This document shows positions 8,072-15,199 of a stretch of DNA of 47,992 nucleotides, piece by piece. Source of the DNA: Clostridia bacterium. GTDB taxonomy: Bacteria > Bacillota > Clostridia > Christensenellales > Borkfalkiaceae. The translations under genes were made by a program, and so were the position numbers. Every line of letters starts with the position of its first letter. Position 1 is the first letter of the stretch. The notes below the pieces were generated by a model. The model ran no database searches. It was given only the letters and a program-made list of their open reading frames with translations, and had not been told where the DNA came from. Location: assembly GCA_017886545.1 (NCBI GenBank), contig JAGHJS010000043.1, positions 1 through 47,992 of the forward strand, given 5' to 3'.

Positions 8072-10555
8072 ATGGCGTGTGGCAAGGCGGGGTGCGGCAT
8101 AGCGCGGGAGTTTTCCGCATATCGTATAGGTATGAATGCGGAAAATGCCGGATGCGGCAGGGACTATCTCGTACTCTCGGCGGACGCGCCGCCCGCCCTC
8201 GCGGAGCGGCTGCGCATGCTCAACCTTTCGGCGGGGCGGCGGGTGCGCGTCCTGCGCCGCGCGCCCTTCGGCGGCGGCGTCATGCTGGACGCGGAGGGGG
8301 TGCGCCTTGCGCTGCGCCCCTCGCTCGCGCGGCGGGTCGCCCTTGCGCCCTGTCCGGCGCATGTGCGCCTTCTTGCGCCCGTCACGGAGCGCATGCGGGA
8401 AGAGAAAAAAACCGTTCCGCCCGCCGCAATGCGGCGGGCGGAACGGGCGGGGGAAACCCTCCCGCGGCTGCTGCTCGTCGGCAACCCGAACTGCGGCAAA
8501 TCCACCCTCTTCAATGCGCTCACGGGCGGGCATGCAAAGACGGGCAACTGGCACGGCGTCACGGTGAGCGTGAGCGGCAGGGAGGCAAAGTTTGCGGGCG
8601 TGCGCGCGGAGGTGTTCGACCTGCCCGGCATCTATTCTCTCGAACCGTACAGCCTCGAAGAGAAGATCGCCCGCAAAGAGATCGTATCGGGAAATTACGA
8701 CCTCACGGTGTGCGTGGCGGACGCGCTCACCCTCCCGCGCGCCCTTTCGTTGGTCTGTGAAGTGCTCGCGCTCGGCGGGCGCGCCGTGCTCGTCGTGACG
8801 ATGGAAGATCTTCTGCAAAAGCGGGGCGGGCGGCTGGACGGGCGGGCGCTCTCCGCGCGGCTGGGCGTGCCCGTGCTGGCGCTCTCCGCGCACAGGCGCG
8901 GCGACCTTGCGCGGCTGAAAACTTTCCTCGCGGCGCACATTGCGCGGGAGGGGACGGAGGAAGAACGGCTTGCGCAAGGGCAGACGGGCGCGCAGCCGCC
9001 GAGCCCGTCCGCCGCAGGGTCACAGTGCCCGCTTGGCGCGCAGCCGCCGCGCCCGCTCTCTGCGGGATCATCGTGCCCGCCCGCGGCGGAACTGCTTGCG
9101 GGCATCTACGACGGGGGAAGAGTGCGGGAGGGGCGCGCCGAAAAACTCCTGTACGGCCCCTTCGCGCTCCCGCTCTTTTTTCTGCTGCTCGCGGCGGTGT
9201 TCTGGCTCGCGTTCGGCGGCGGCATGCCGGGCGTGCTTTTGAAGGACCTCATCGAGCGCGCCGTGTCGGAGGGGATCGGCGGTTCGCTCGCCACCCTTGC
9301 GGGCGCGGGCGGCGCCGTCGCCGCGGCGGACTTTTTGCAGGCGCTGTTCGGCTGCGCGGGCATGCTGCTCTCCTTTTTGCCCCAGCTCGCGATTTTGTAC
9401 TTCGCGCTCTTTCTTTTGGAGGAGAGCGGCTTTCTCTCCGCGCTCGCGTTCATGACGGACGGGCTGTTCCGCCGCGTCGGGCTGACGGGGCGGGCGGTCT
9501 TTTCGCTCTTGCTGGGGTTCGGCTGTACGGCGGCGGCGATCCTCACCACGCGCGGGCTGGAGGACAGGCGGGTGCAGCGGCGGGTCATCCTCATCCTGCC
9601 GTACATCTCCTGCACGGCAAAGCTCCCCGTGTGGCTGGCGCTCGCGGGCAGTTTTTTCGGCGGCTCCTTCCTGTTCGTGCTCGGCATGTACGCGCTCGGG
9701 GTCGGCTTTGCGTTCGCGGCGGCGCTCGTTTTAAAGCGCGTCGCGGGCGGGGAGGAGACCTTCGTCCTCGAACTCGCGCCCCTGCAATTTCCCTCGCTGC
9801 GGCTTGCGTGCAGATCGTTGCGCTTTTCGCTGTTTCAGTTTATAATAAAGGTGACGACGGCGGTGCTCGGCTTTTTCGTGCTCATGTGGCTGCTGCTCTC
9901 CTTCTCGTTCTCCTTTGTCTACGTCGGGTCGGGGAGCGGGCAGGGCATGCTCGCCGTCCTCTGCCGCGGGCTGAAATATCTCTTCTGCCCCATGGGCATC
10001 GACGACTGGCGCGTCGCGCTCGCCGCGCTCTCGGGGCTTATCGCCAAGGAGAACGTGGCGGGGATGTTCTCCCTCTTTTACGGGGGCGACCTTGCCGCCG
10101 CCATGAGCCTTCCTTCGGCTGCGGCGTTCGCCGTCTTTCTGCTGACCTGCTCGCCCTGCGTCTCGGCGATCGCGGCAAGCGCGCGCGAGGTGGGTCTGCG
10201 CCGCGCCCTGCTTTATGCAGCTTTGCAGACGGGGCTGGCGCTCGCGGCGGGGTATCTGACCTACGCGCTGTTTGTGTCGCCGCGCATTGTTCTGCTTGTG
10301 CTGCTTGCCGCCGCGGCGGCAGGGATCGCGATCAAGGAGTTGTATCATGCAAAAGTTCATCGTGCCGCAGAGAATGCGCCTGCGGGAGTTCACGGACGCG
10401 ACCTACCCGCAGGGCTCGTTTGCGCTGCCCCGCCTGCTGCGCGCGCGCGACGTGCGCGTAAACGGCAAAAAGACGGGCGAAAACGTGTGGCTTTCCGCAG
10501 GCGACGAAGTCGCCTATTACACCACGCCCGCCGAAGAGGCAAAGCCCTTCTATAA
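8072..10555 (+). CDS. feoB: FeoA-FeoB fusion, ferrous iron transporter
   Basis: Fe(II) uptake protein of the inner membrane. From the chosen ATG, residues ~30-95 resemble the SH3-like FeoA domain (MLNLSAGRRVRVLRR). The FeoB G domain follows, with G1 GNPNCGKST from residue 137 and G3 DLPGIYSLEP. Then come a Pro/Ala/Ser/Cys linker and a C-terminal polytopic domain with about ten hydrophobic segments, including GFGCTAAAI and PYISCTAKLPVW. The usual NxxD of G4 reads TMED. The linker holds a 16-residue tandem duplication (8987-9082), each copy with a Cys-Pro. The start is uncertain: GTG 8063, ATG 8072 (AGGGG at good spacing) or ATG 8132. The reading frame runs 209 nt into the next gene, and its last ~70 residues are Arg/Ala-rich and look non-native. 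Confidence 0.9.
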   Translation: MACGKAGCGIAREFSAYRIGMNAENAGCGRDYLVLSADAPPALAERLRMLNLSAGRRVRVLRRAPFGGGVMLDAEGVRLALRPSLARRVALAPCPAHVRLLAPVTERMREEKKTVPPAAMRRAERAGETLPRLLLVGNPNCGKSTLFNALTGGHAKTGNWHGVTVSVSGREAKFAGVRAEVFDLPGIYSLEPYSLEEKIARKEIVSGNYDLTVCVADALTLPRALSLVCEVLALGGRAVLVVTMEDLLQKRGGRLDGRALSARLGVPVLALSAHRRGDLARLKTFLAAHIAREGTEEERLAQGQTGAQPPSPSAAGSQCPLGAQPPRPLSAGSSCPPAAELLAGIYDGGRVREGRAEKLLYGPFALPLFFLLLAAVFWLAFGGGMPGVLLKDLIERAVSEGIGGSLATLAGAGGAVAAADFLQALFGCAGMLLSFLPQLAILYFALFLLEESGFLSALAFMTDGLFRRVGLTGRAVFSLLLGFGCTAAAILTTRGLEDRRVQRRVILILPYISCTAKLPVWLALAGSFFGGSFLFVLGMYALGVGFAFAAALVLKRVAGGEETFVLELAPLQFPSLRLACRSLRFSLFQFIIKVTTAVLGFFVLMWLLLSFSFSFVYVGSGSGQGMLAVLCRGLKYLFCPMGIDDWRVALAALSGLIAKENVAGMFSLFYGGDLAAAMSLPSAAAFAVFLLTCSPCVSAIAASAREVGLRRALLYAALQTGLALAAGYLTYALFVSPRIVLLVLLAAAAAGIAIKELYHAKVHRAAENAPAGVHGRDLPAGLVCAAPPAARARRARKRQKDGRKRVAFRRRRSRLLHHARRRGKALL

Positions 10556-11183
10556 AGAGGTCTGGCGGGACGCGGACGTGCTCGTCGCGGATAAGGTTTC
10601 GGGCGTGAACACGGAGGCGCTGGCGGCGCATCTCTCCCGCACCTGCGGCGCCCTGCCCGTGCACAGATTGGACAGGAACACGGCGGGGCTTCTGGTTTTT
10701 GCGCTGAATGCGCGCGCGGAGGAAGAACTGGGCGCGGCGCTCAGAGAGCGCGCCGTCCGCAAGGAATACGAGGCGGTGTGCGTCGGCATCTTTGCCGAAA
10801 AGCAGGCGCGCCTTGCCGCCTACCTTGTAAAGGATGCCGCGCGTGCGCAGGTGCGCATTTTTGCACGCCCGCACGCGGGCGCGCTGCCCGTAGAGACGGA
10901 GTACGAGGTGCTCGGAGAGCGCGGCGGACTCTCCCGTGTGCGCATCGTGCTGCACACGGGCAGGACGCACCAGATCCGCGCGCATATGGCGTTTGCGGGG
11001 CACCCCGTGCTCGGCGACGAAAAATACGGAGACGAAGCCGCCAACGGCCGCTACGGCGTACGGCGGCAGCTCCTTGTCGCAAAGCGGCTGACCTTTTCGC
11101 CTGCGGGCGGGCTCAAATGCCTGCGCGGCAGGGAATTCGTCTCCTCTTTTTCGGCGGAATTTCCCGAAGAAAAAGGGGGATAA
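10347..11183 (+). CDS. RluA-family pseudouridine synthase with S4 domain (RluD-like)
   Basis: 278-residue RNA pseudouridine synthase. Residues ~1-65 look like an S4 RNA-binding domain (LPRLLRARDVRVNGKK, then WLSAGDEV). The catalytic core contains VHRLDRNTAGLLVF and the later GRTHQIRAHMAF motif, as in RluC/RluD enzymes that modify 23S rRNA. The ATG at 10347 is set by AAGGAG seven bases upstream. It lies inside the 3' end of the feoB frame, so a longer upstream reading was rejected. It is the second RluA-family enzyme in the window; the first lacks S4, so they probably have different targets. Confidence 0.93.
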   Translation: MQKFIVPQRMRLREFTDATYPQGSFALPRLLRARDVRVNGKKTGENVWLSAGDEVAYYTTPAEEAKPFYKEVWRDADVLVADKVSGVNTEALAAHLSRTCGALPVHRLDRNTAGLLVFALNARAEEELGAALRERAVRKEYEAVCVGIFAEKQARLAAYLVKDAARAQVRIFARPHAGALPVETEYEVLGERGGLSRVRIVLHTGRTHQIRAHMAFAGHPVLGDEKYGDEAANGRYGVRRQLLVAKRLTFSPAGGLKCLRGREFVSSFSAEFPEEKGG

Positions 11184-11200
11184 AAGTCTGTGACAAACGT

Positions 11201-11229
11201 TTGACTTTCCCTCTTCCGTATGCTATGAT
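11201..11229 (+). promoter_or_regulatory. Predicted promoter of the URO-D-like gene
   Basis: TTGACT (11201-11206) and TATGAT (11224-11229) with a 17-nt spacer, just after the preceding gene's stop. The leader to the start codon is about 100 nt. Confidence 0.8.
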
Positions 11230-11334
11230 TTGTACTGCGTGGGTGAACGATGAGAGCCTTTTGCGGGGTACGTCACGCTCCGTCCGTGGGCGGAGAGGGA
11301 TCCTGCGCAATACCGACGAAGAGAGAGTGAAAAC

Positions 11335-11847
11335 ATGAGTTTTCAGCCCGATTACCGCAACATTGTACAGGCGGCGCGCAACGAGATGCCCGCCCGCATC
11401 CCGCTGTACGACCACAAGGTCGGCGACGGGATCATCTCGAAGATCATGGGTGAAAAGGTCGGCATCGGCGACGGGAGCGAGGAGGCGCTCTCCCGCTATT
11501 TTGAACTGTACGACAGGTTCTTCCTGCACATGGGGTACGACACCGTGACCTTCGAGGGCTGCATCACGCGGGTGCTCCCCGGCGGCGGCGCGCTCGGCAA
11601 CCATGCCGATCCCGCCATCAAGACGCGGGAGGACTTTGAAAAATATCCCTTCGACAAGGTGCCCGCCCTCTATGCGGAGCGGTTCGGGCCGCAGTTCGAC
11701 GCGCTCCGCGCGCACATGCCCGAGGGCATGAAGGCGATCGGCGGCGTCGCGATCGGCAGCGGGAACTCCATACCCGACTATGTGGACGTGAACAAATACG
11801 TGCTCATGATGCGCACGGTGCGGGAGTGCCGCGGCGATAAGCTGTAA
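11335..11847 (+). pseudogene. URO-D-like protein with large in-frame internal deletion
   Basis: The 170-residue frame has the N-terminus of the clostridial uroporphyrinogen-decarboxylase-like family (MSFQPDYRNIV, then HMGYDTVTFEGC) running to PEGMKAIGGV at about residue 140. It then jumps straight to the family's C-terminal motif GSGNSIPDYV and the end of the protein. Full-length members are around 350-370 residues, so roughly 190 codons of the TIM barrel are missing. The join lies in a GCGATCGGC direct repeat (11733-11741 and 11748-11756). It keeps a promoter, start site and terminator. Without the barrel core it can hardly be a decarboxylase or methyltransferase. A real deletion and an assembly error are both possible. 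Confidence 0.75.
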
Positions 11848-11914
11848 GGAGTGAGGTTGTAACGGCGGCGGGCTGAAATGGCGATAAGCCGTAAGGCGTG
11901 AGGTTGTAACGGCG
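11834..11914 (+). repeat. Imperfect 34-nt direct repeat
   Basis: GCGATAAGC.GTAAGG.GTGAG GTTGTAACGGCG occurs at 11834-11867, covering the URO-D-like stop codon, and again at 11881-11914, with two mismatches. The 13-nt spacer is GCGGGCTGAAATG. It looks like a local tandem duplication. Confidence 0.85.
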
Positions 11915-11943
11915 CGGAACGGAAAAATTTTTCTCTGCAAAAA

Positions 11944-11971
11944 ACCGACACAAAGCTGTGTCGGTTTTTTT
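11944..11971 (+). terminator. Rho-independent terminator
   Basis: ACCGACACA (11944-11952) pairs with TGTGTCGGT (11957-11965) around AAGC, followed by TTTTTT. It ends the URO-D-like transcript. Confidence 0.95.
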
Positions 11972-11982
11972 GTGTGCGGAGA

Positions 11983-12031
11983 GTTGACTTTTTTATATGA
12001 ACAGATTATTATATGAATAGTAATTCATATG
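11983..12031 (+). promoter_or_regulatory. Promoter/operator region of the arsR-cadA operon
   Basis: A TTGACT -35-like box lies near 11984. AT-rich sequence follows, with a perfect palindrome ATATGAAT-AGTA-ATTCATAT at about 12012-12031 and a related half-site ATATGAACA just upstream at 11996-12004. ATATGAAnA half-sites of this kind are typical operators of SmtB/CzrA-type ArsR repressors. The gene directly downstream is such a repressor, so autoregulation relieved by metal is the likely mode. Confidence 0.7.
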
Positions 12032-12118
12032 TAAACCGTGGTTGCAGGAGACGCGGAGGCGTGCGCGGACGGCGCGGCGCACCTGCGGGCAGGGGCGCCG
12101 CGGAGAGAGGAGGGTCAT

Positions 12119-12646
12119 ATGCCCGAAGAGAGAGCGCGCCCTGCGGGCGCGGAGGAACAAATTGCAGAGACTCACGCGGAAGAGCAGACGGAGCGGTCTG
12201 CCGCGGAAGAGCGGGCGGAACGGTCTGCCGCGGAAGAGCGGGCGGAACGGTCTGCCGCGGAAGAGCAGACGGAACGGAACGCCGCACTGCTTGCGGATGC
12301 CGACAGCGTGGAGGAGGCGTGCGAACACGAACTTTTGGCGGAGCGCGCGAGAAAGAGCATGCCGCCCGAAGAGCAGATCGAATGCATGTGTTCGGCGTTC
12401 AAGGTGCTGGGCGAGCCGTCGCGCATGAAGATTTTGCTCGCGCTCATGGGCGGCGAGCTGTGCGTGTACCATATCGCCGAGGCGGTGGGCGGCAATCAGA
12501 GCAACGTGTCGCACCAGCTGCGCATTTTAAAGGACGCGCGCATCGTCCGTTCGCGGCGGTCGGGGAAGAACATTCTCTATTCCGTCGCCGACGAGCACGT
12601 CACGGCGATCGTGCTCATGAGCCGCGCGCACGCGGAGTGCAGGTGA
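12119..12646 (+). CDS. ArsR/SmtB-family metal-sensing repressor
   Basis: 175-residue winged-helix repressor. The core runs from residue ~85 (CSAFKVLGEPSRMKILLAL), with the recognition helix near GGNQSNVSHQLRILKDA and the wing at RRSGKNILYSV. The C-terminal alpha-5 helix carries Asp158, His160, His171 and Cys174 in the spacing of the SmtB/CzrA zinc site (D-x-H..H-x-x-E), with Cys in place of the last Glu. The alpha-3 motif is ELCVYH instead of ELCVCD. Extra Cys sit at CEHE and IECMC. The N-terminal extension holds four 9-residue repeats, EE(Q/R)(T/A)ER(S/N)AA. The ATG at 12119 follows GGAGG. The gene ends 4 nt before the P-type ATPase. Zn(II), Cd(II) or Pb(II) sensing is inferred. Confidence 0.9.
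   Translation: MPEERARPAGAEEQIAETHAEEQTERSAAEERAERSAAEERAERSAAEEQTERNAALLADADSVEEACEHELLAERARKSMPPEEQIECMCSAFKVLGEPSRMKILLALMGGELCVYHIAEAVGGNQSNVSHQLRILKDARIVRSRRSGKNILYSVADEHVTAIVLMSRAHAECR
12179..12286 (+). repeat. Four tandem 27-bp repeats inside the arsR gene
   Basis: In-frame units at 12179-12205, 12206-12232, 12233-12259 and 12260-12286, each coding a nine-residue acidic unit (EEQTERSAA or EERAERSAA, the last EEQTERNAA). The two middle units are identical. They lie in the N-terminal extension, outside the DNA-binding core. Confidence 0.95.
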
Positions 12647-12650
12647 CGGT

Positions 12651-14810
12651 ATGAAGAAGAAATTACAGCTTAAAAATCTGGACTGCGCCAACTGCGCGCG
12701 CGCTCTGGAAGAGGAGATCGCCGCGCTGGACGGCGTGACCCATGCCTCCGTCGACTTCATGCGGCAGAGCCTGACCCTCGAATACGAGAGCGAGGCGGCG
12801 CTTGCCGCCGCGATCGGGAAGGCGAACTCCTTCGAGGACGTGCGCGTCGCGGAGGAGGGAGAGAGCAAGGCGAAGGGCGTGTGGCGGGAACACAGGGGCG
12901 AGGCTGTCTCCGTCATCGTCGCCGCCGTCCTGCTCATCGCGGGCATCATTCTCGAAGAGGCGTTCGCAGACGCGGGCGGCGTGCTCGCCGTCTATTCGCT
13001 GTTCGGCGAGACCGTTCTCCTCACGCCCGCGCTGCTCGCGGCGTATATCCTGTTCGCGGGCGCGTATTTCACCGTCGGGTGGAAAATCCTGTGGGAGACC
13101 TGCAAAAACATTGCCCACGGCAGGATCTTCGACGAGAACTTTCTGATGACCCTCGCCTCGGTCGGCGCGATCGTTTTAGGGCAGTACGCGGAGGCGGCGG
13201 AGGTCATGGTGCTGTACTGCCTCGGCGAGCTGCTGCAGGGCATTGCGGTCGGCTCTTCCCGCCGCTCCATCGCCTCGCTCATGGATTTAAAGAGCGAGAC
13301 GGCGACCATCCTCTCGGCAGACGGCGAAAGGACCGTCCCGCCCGAGGAGATCAGAAAGGGGGACGTCCTGCTCGTCAGGGCGGGCGAGAAGATCGCCGCC
13401 GACGGCGTCGTCGTGCGCGGCGAAACGGAGCTGGATACGAAGTCTCTGAGCGGCGAGGCGATGCTGCGCCCCGTCACCGTCGGCGATACCGTGCTCGGCG
13501 GCAGCATCAATACGGGCGGCGTCATCGAAGTGCGCGCCGAAAAGGACTATTCCGACAGCACCGTCGCCAAAATTTTAGACCTTGTGGAGAACTCCGCCGC
13601 CAAAAAGGCGAAGAGCGAGAAGTTCATCACCAGATTCGCAAAGATCTACACGCCCGTCGTGGTGTGCGCGGCGCTGCTCGTCGCCTTCCTTGCGCCCGCC
13701 TTTACGGGAAACTATGCCGCGAACCTCGGCGCATGGGTGTACAGGGCGCTGACCTTCCTCGTCATCTCCTGCCCCTGCGCGCTGGTCATCTCGGTCCCGC
13801 TCTCCTATTTCAGCGGCATCGGCTTTGCGGCGAAGTTCGGCATCCTCGTCAAGGGTTCGACGGGGCTGGACGCGCTCGCGAAGGCGCAGATCGCCGCTTT
13901 CGACAAGACGGGCACCCTCACCTACGGCAACTTCGCGATCGGGCAGGTGCACGGGGATAAGGAGCGCGCGCTCGCCGTCGCCGCGGCGGCGGAGAAAAAC
14001 TCGTCCCACCCCGTGGCGGAGGCGTTCGCGCACATTCCCACCCCCTATACGGGCGTGAATGCGAAAGAGCTTGCGGGCAGGGGCGTCGTGTGCGAGATAG
14101 AGGGCAAGACGGCGCTCGCGGGCAACAAAAAACTGCTCGAAGAGTACGGCGTCTCCGCGCCCGACTTCGGCGGCGGCACGCTCGTGTACGTCGCGCTCGG
14201 CGGGGAGTACCTCGGCTGCGCCGTTATCGAAGACAAGATCAAAGAGAACGCGGGCGAGGCGGTCGCAGCCCTGCGCGCGCAGGGCATGCGCGCCTGCTAC
14301 ATGCTGACGGGCGACAACAAGGAGCGCGCGGAGGCGGTCGCGGCGGAGGTCGGGCTGGACGGCGTCTATGCGGGGCTCTTGCCGGACGAAAAGCTGAACG
14401 TCGCGCGCGGGCTCAAAGAGCAGGGCAGCCTGCTATACGCGGGCGACGGCATCAACGACGCGCCCGTGCTCGTCGAGGCGGATGCGGGCGTCTCCATGGG
14501 CGGCGTGGGCAGCGACGCGGCGATCGAGGCGTCCGAAGTCGTGCTCATGCGCGACGACCTCTCGCTGCTGCCGCTGGGCAGGCGCATCGCAAAGCGCACG
14601 CGCGGCATCGTGTTGCAGAACATCGTCTTTTCCATCCTCATCAAAGTTGCGGTCATGGTGCTCGGGCTGTTCGATCTCATCCCGCTCGGCATCGCCGTGC
14701 TTGCGGACGTGGGCGTGATGATGCTCGCGGTGCTGAACTCCTTCCGCACCCGCATCCCCTTTGCAAAAAAGCGGGAGCCCGCCGCGCAGAAGAGCGCGTG
14801 CAGGGAGTAA
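12651..14810 (+). CDS. Heavy-metal P1B-type ATPase (CadA/ZntA-like)
   Basis: 719-residue membrane efflux pump that drives Zn(II)/Cd(II)/Pb(II) out of the cell. Residues ~4-65 are an HMA metal-binding domain with CANC at 12-15. Transmembrane helices follow, and the ion-site motif is Cys-Pro-Cys at 374-376 (ISCPCALVIS). The phosphorylation motif is DKTGT from Asp418, and the hinge motif GDGIND is at 598-603. The CPC motif plus a single HMA domain fits P1B-2 (zinc/cadmium) pumps, and the ArsR-type sensor directly upstream, co-transcribed 4 nt away, supports this. A copper pump is less likely because the last helices lack the copper-type motif, as far as I can judge by eye. Confidence 0.95.
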   Translation: MKKKLQLKNLDCANCARALEEEIAALDGVTHASVDFMRQSLTLEYESEAALAAAIGKANSFEDVRVAEEGESKAKGVWREHRGEAVSVIVAAVLLIAGIILEEAFADAGGVLAVYSLFGETVLLTPALLAAYILFAGAYFTVGWKILWETCKNIAHGRIFDENFLMTLASVGAIVLGQYAEAAEVMVLYCLGELLQGIAVGSSRRSIASLMDLKSETATILSADGERTVPPEEIRKGDVLLVRAGEKIAADGVVVRGETELDTKSLSGEAMLRPVTVGDTVLGGSINTGGVIEVRAEKDYSDSTVAKILDLVENSAAKKAKSEKFITRFAKIYTPVVVCAALLVAFLAPAFTGNYAANLGAWVYRALTFLVISCPCALVISVPLSYFSGIGFAAKFGILVKGSTGLDALAKAQIAAFDKTGTLTYGNFAIGQVHGDKERALAVAAAAEKNSSHPVAEAFAHIPTPYTGVNAKELAGRGVVCEIEGKTALAGNKKLLEEYGVSAPDFGGGTLVYVALGGEYLGCAVIEDKIKENAGEAVAALRAQGMRACYMLTGDNKERAEAVAAEVGLDGVYAGLLPDEKLNVARGLKEQGSLLYAGDGINDAPVLVEADAGVSMGGVGSDAAIEASEVVLMRDDLSLLPLGRRIAKRTRGIVLQNIVFSILIKVAVMVLGLFDLIPLGIAVLADVGVMMLAVLNSFRTRIPFAKKREPAAQKSACRE

Positions 14811-14830
14811 AAGGCAGAATATACGAAAAC

Positions 14831-14856
14831 AGGACGGCGCCTGCCGTCCTTTTTTT
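14831..14856 (+). terminator. Rho-independent terminator
   Basis: AGGACGGC (14831-14838) pairs with GCCGTCCT (14843-14850) around GCCT, followed by a T-run. It closes the arsR-ATPase operon. A TGCGCGGTTCAGT-like direct repeat lies just beyond (about 14856-14868 and 14880-14892). Confidence 0.95.
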
Positions 14857-14888
14857 GCGCGGTTCAGTCTCCCATGCGTCTGCGCGGT

Positions 14889-15104
14889 TCAGTACTCCTT
14901 GCGCCCGACGAGGTAGTCGAGCGAAACGTCGTAGATGTTCGCAAGTTTTAAAAAGTTTTTCAGATTGGGCAGTGCGATGCCGCGTTCGTACGCCTGGTAG
15001 GATTGGTAGGTCACCTCCAGCTTTTCGGCGACCTGCTGCTGCGTAAACCCGTACGACTGCCGCAGTTCCCGTATGATGCGCGGAAAATTCTCCAGCTCCT
15101 GCAT
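14889..15104 (-). CDS. XRE-family HTH transcriptional regulator
   Basis: 71-residue protein that is essentially one lambda-repressor-like helix-turn-helix domain (RELRQSYGFTQQQVAEKLEV, then YERG and LPNLKNFLKLANIY). The C-terminal DVSLDYLVGRKEY is typical of small clostridial XRE regulators. The start at 15104 (minus strand) is preferred over the ATG at 15131 because AAAGGAGG sits just upstream of it. It is transcribed away from the zinc-ribbon membrane protein across a shared palindromic operator region, so it probably controls both itself and that gene. Confidence 0.9.
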   Translation of the reverse strand: MQELENFPRIIRELRQSYGFTQQQVAEKLEVTYQSYQAYERGIALPNLKNFLKLANIYDVSLDYLVGRKEY

Positions 15105-15124
15105 GAGCAGCCTCCTTTTTTTGT

Positions 15125-15178
15125 TTGACATTATACAGTTTGTTGCTGTATAATATCCAAAATACAGTTTATAACTGT
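15125..15178. promoter_or_regulatory. Overlapping divergent promoters with two ACAG..CTGT operators
   Basis: For the + gene, TTGACA (15125-15130) and TATAAT (15149-15154) are 18 nt apart. For the minus-strand regulator, the -35-like TTGGAT (complement of 15154-15159) and TATAAT (complement of 15130-15135) are 18 nt apart. Operator 1 is TATACAG-N7-CTGTATA (15132-15152), overlapping both promoters. Operator 2 is ACAGTT-TAT-AACTGT (15164-15178). The layout predicts that the XRE protein binds here and represses in both directions. Confidence 0.75.
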
Positions 15179-15199
15179 GTGAAAGAGGAGGGGATATGA

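Noticed and set aside
8005..8760. Alternative + frame over the start of feoB (251 codons)
   Set aside because: Arg/Gly/Ala-rich shadow; the FeoA and GTPase motifs lie in the other frame.
12179..12286. Possible CRISPR-like repeat array
   Set aside because: The units are directly adjacent without spacers and keep an open reading frame; this is a coding tandem repeat.
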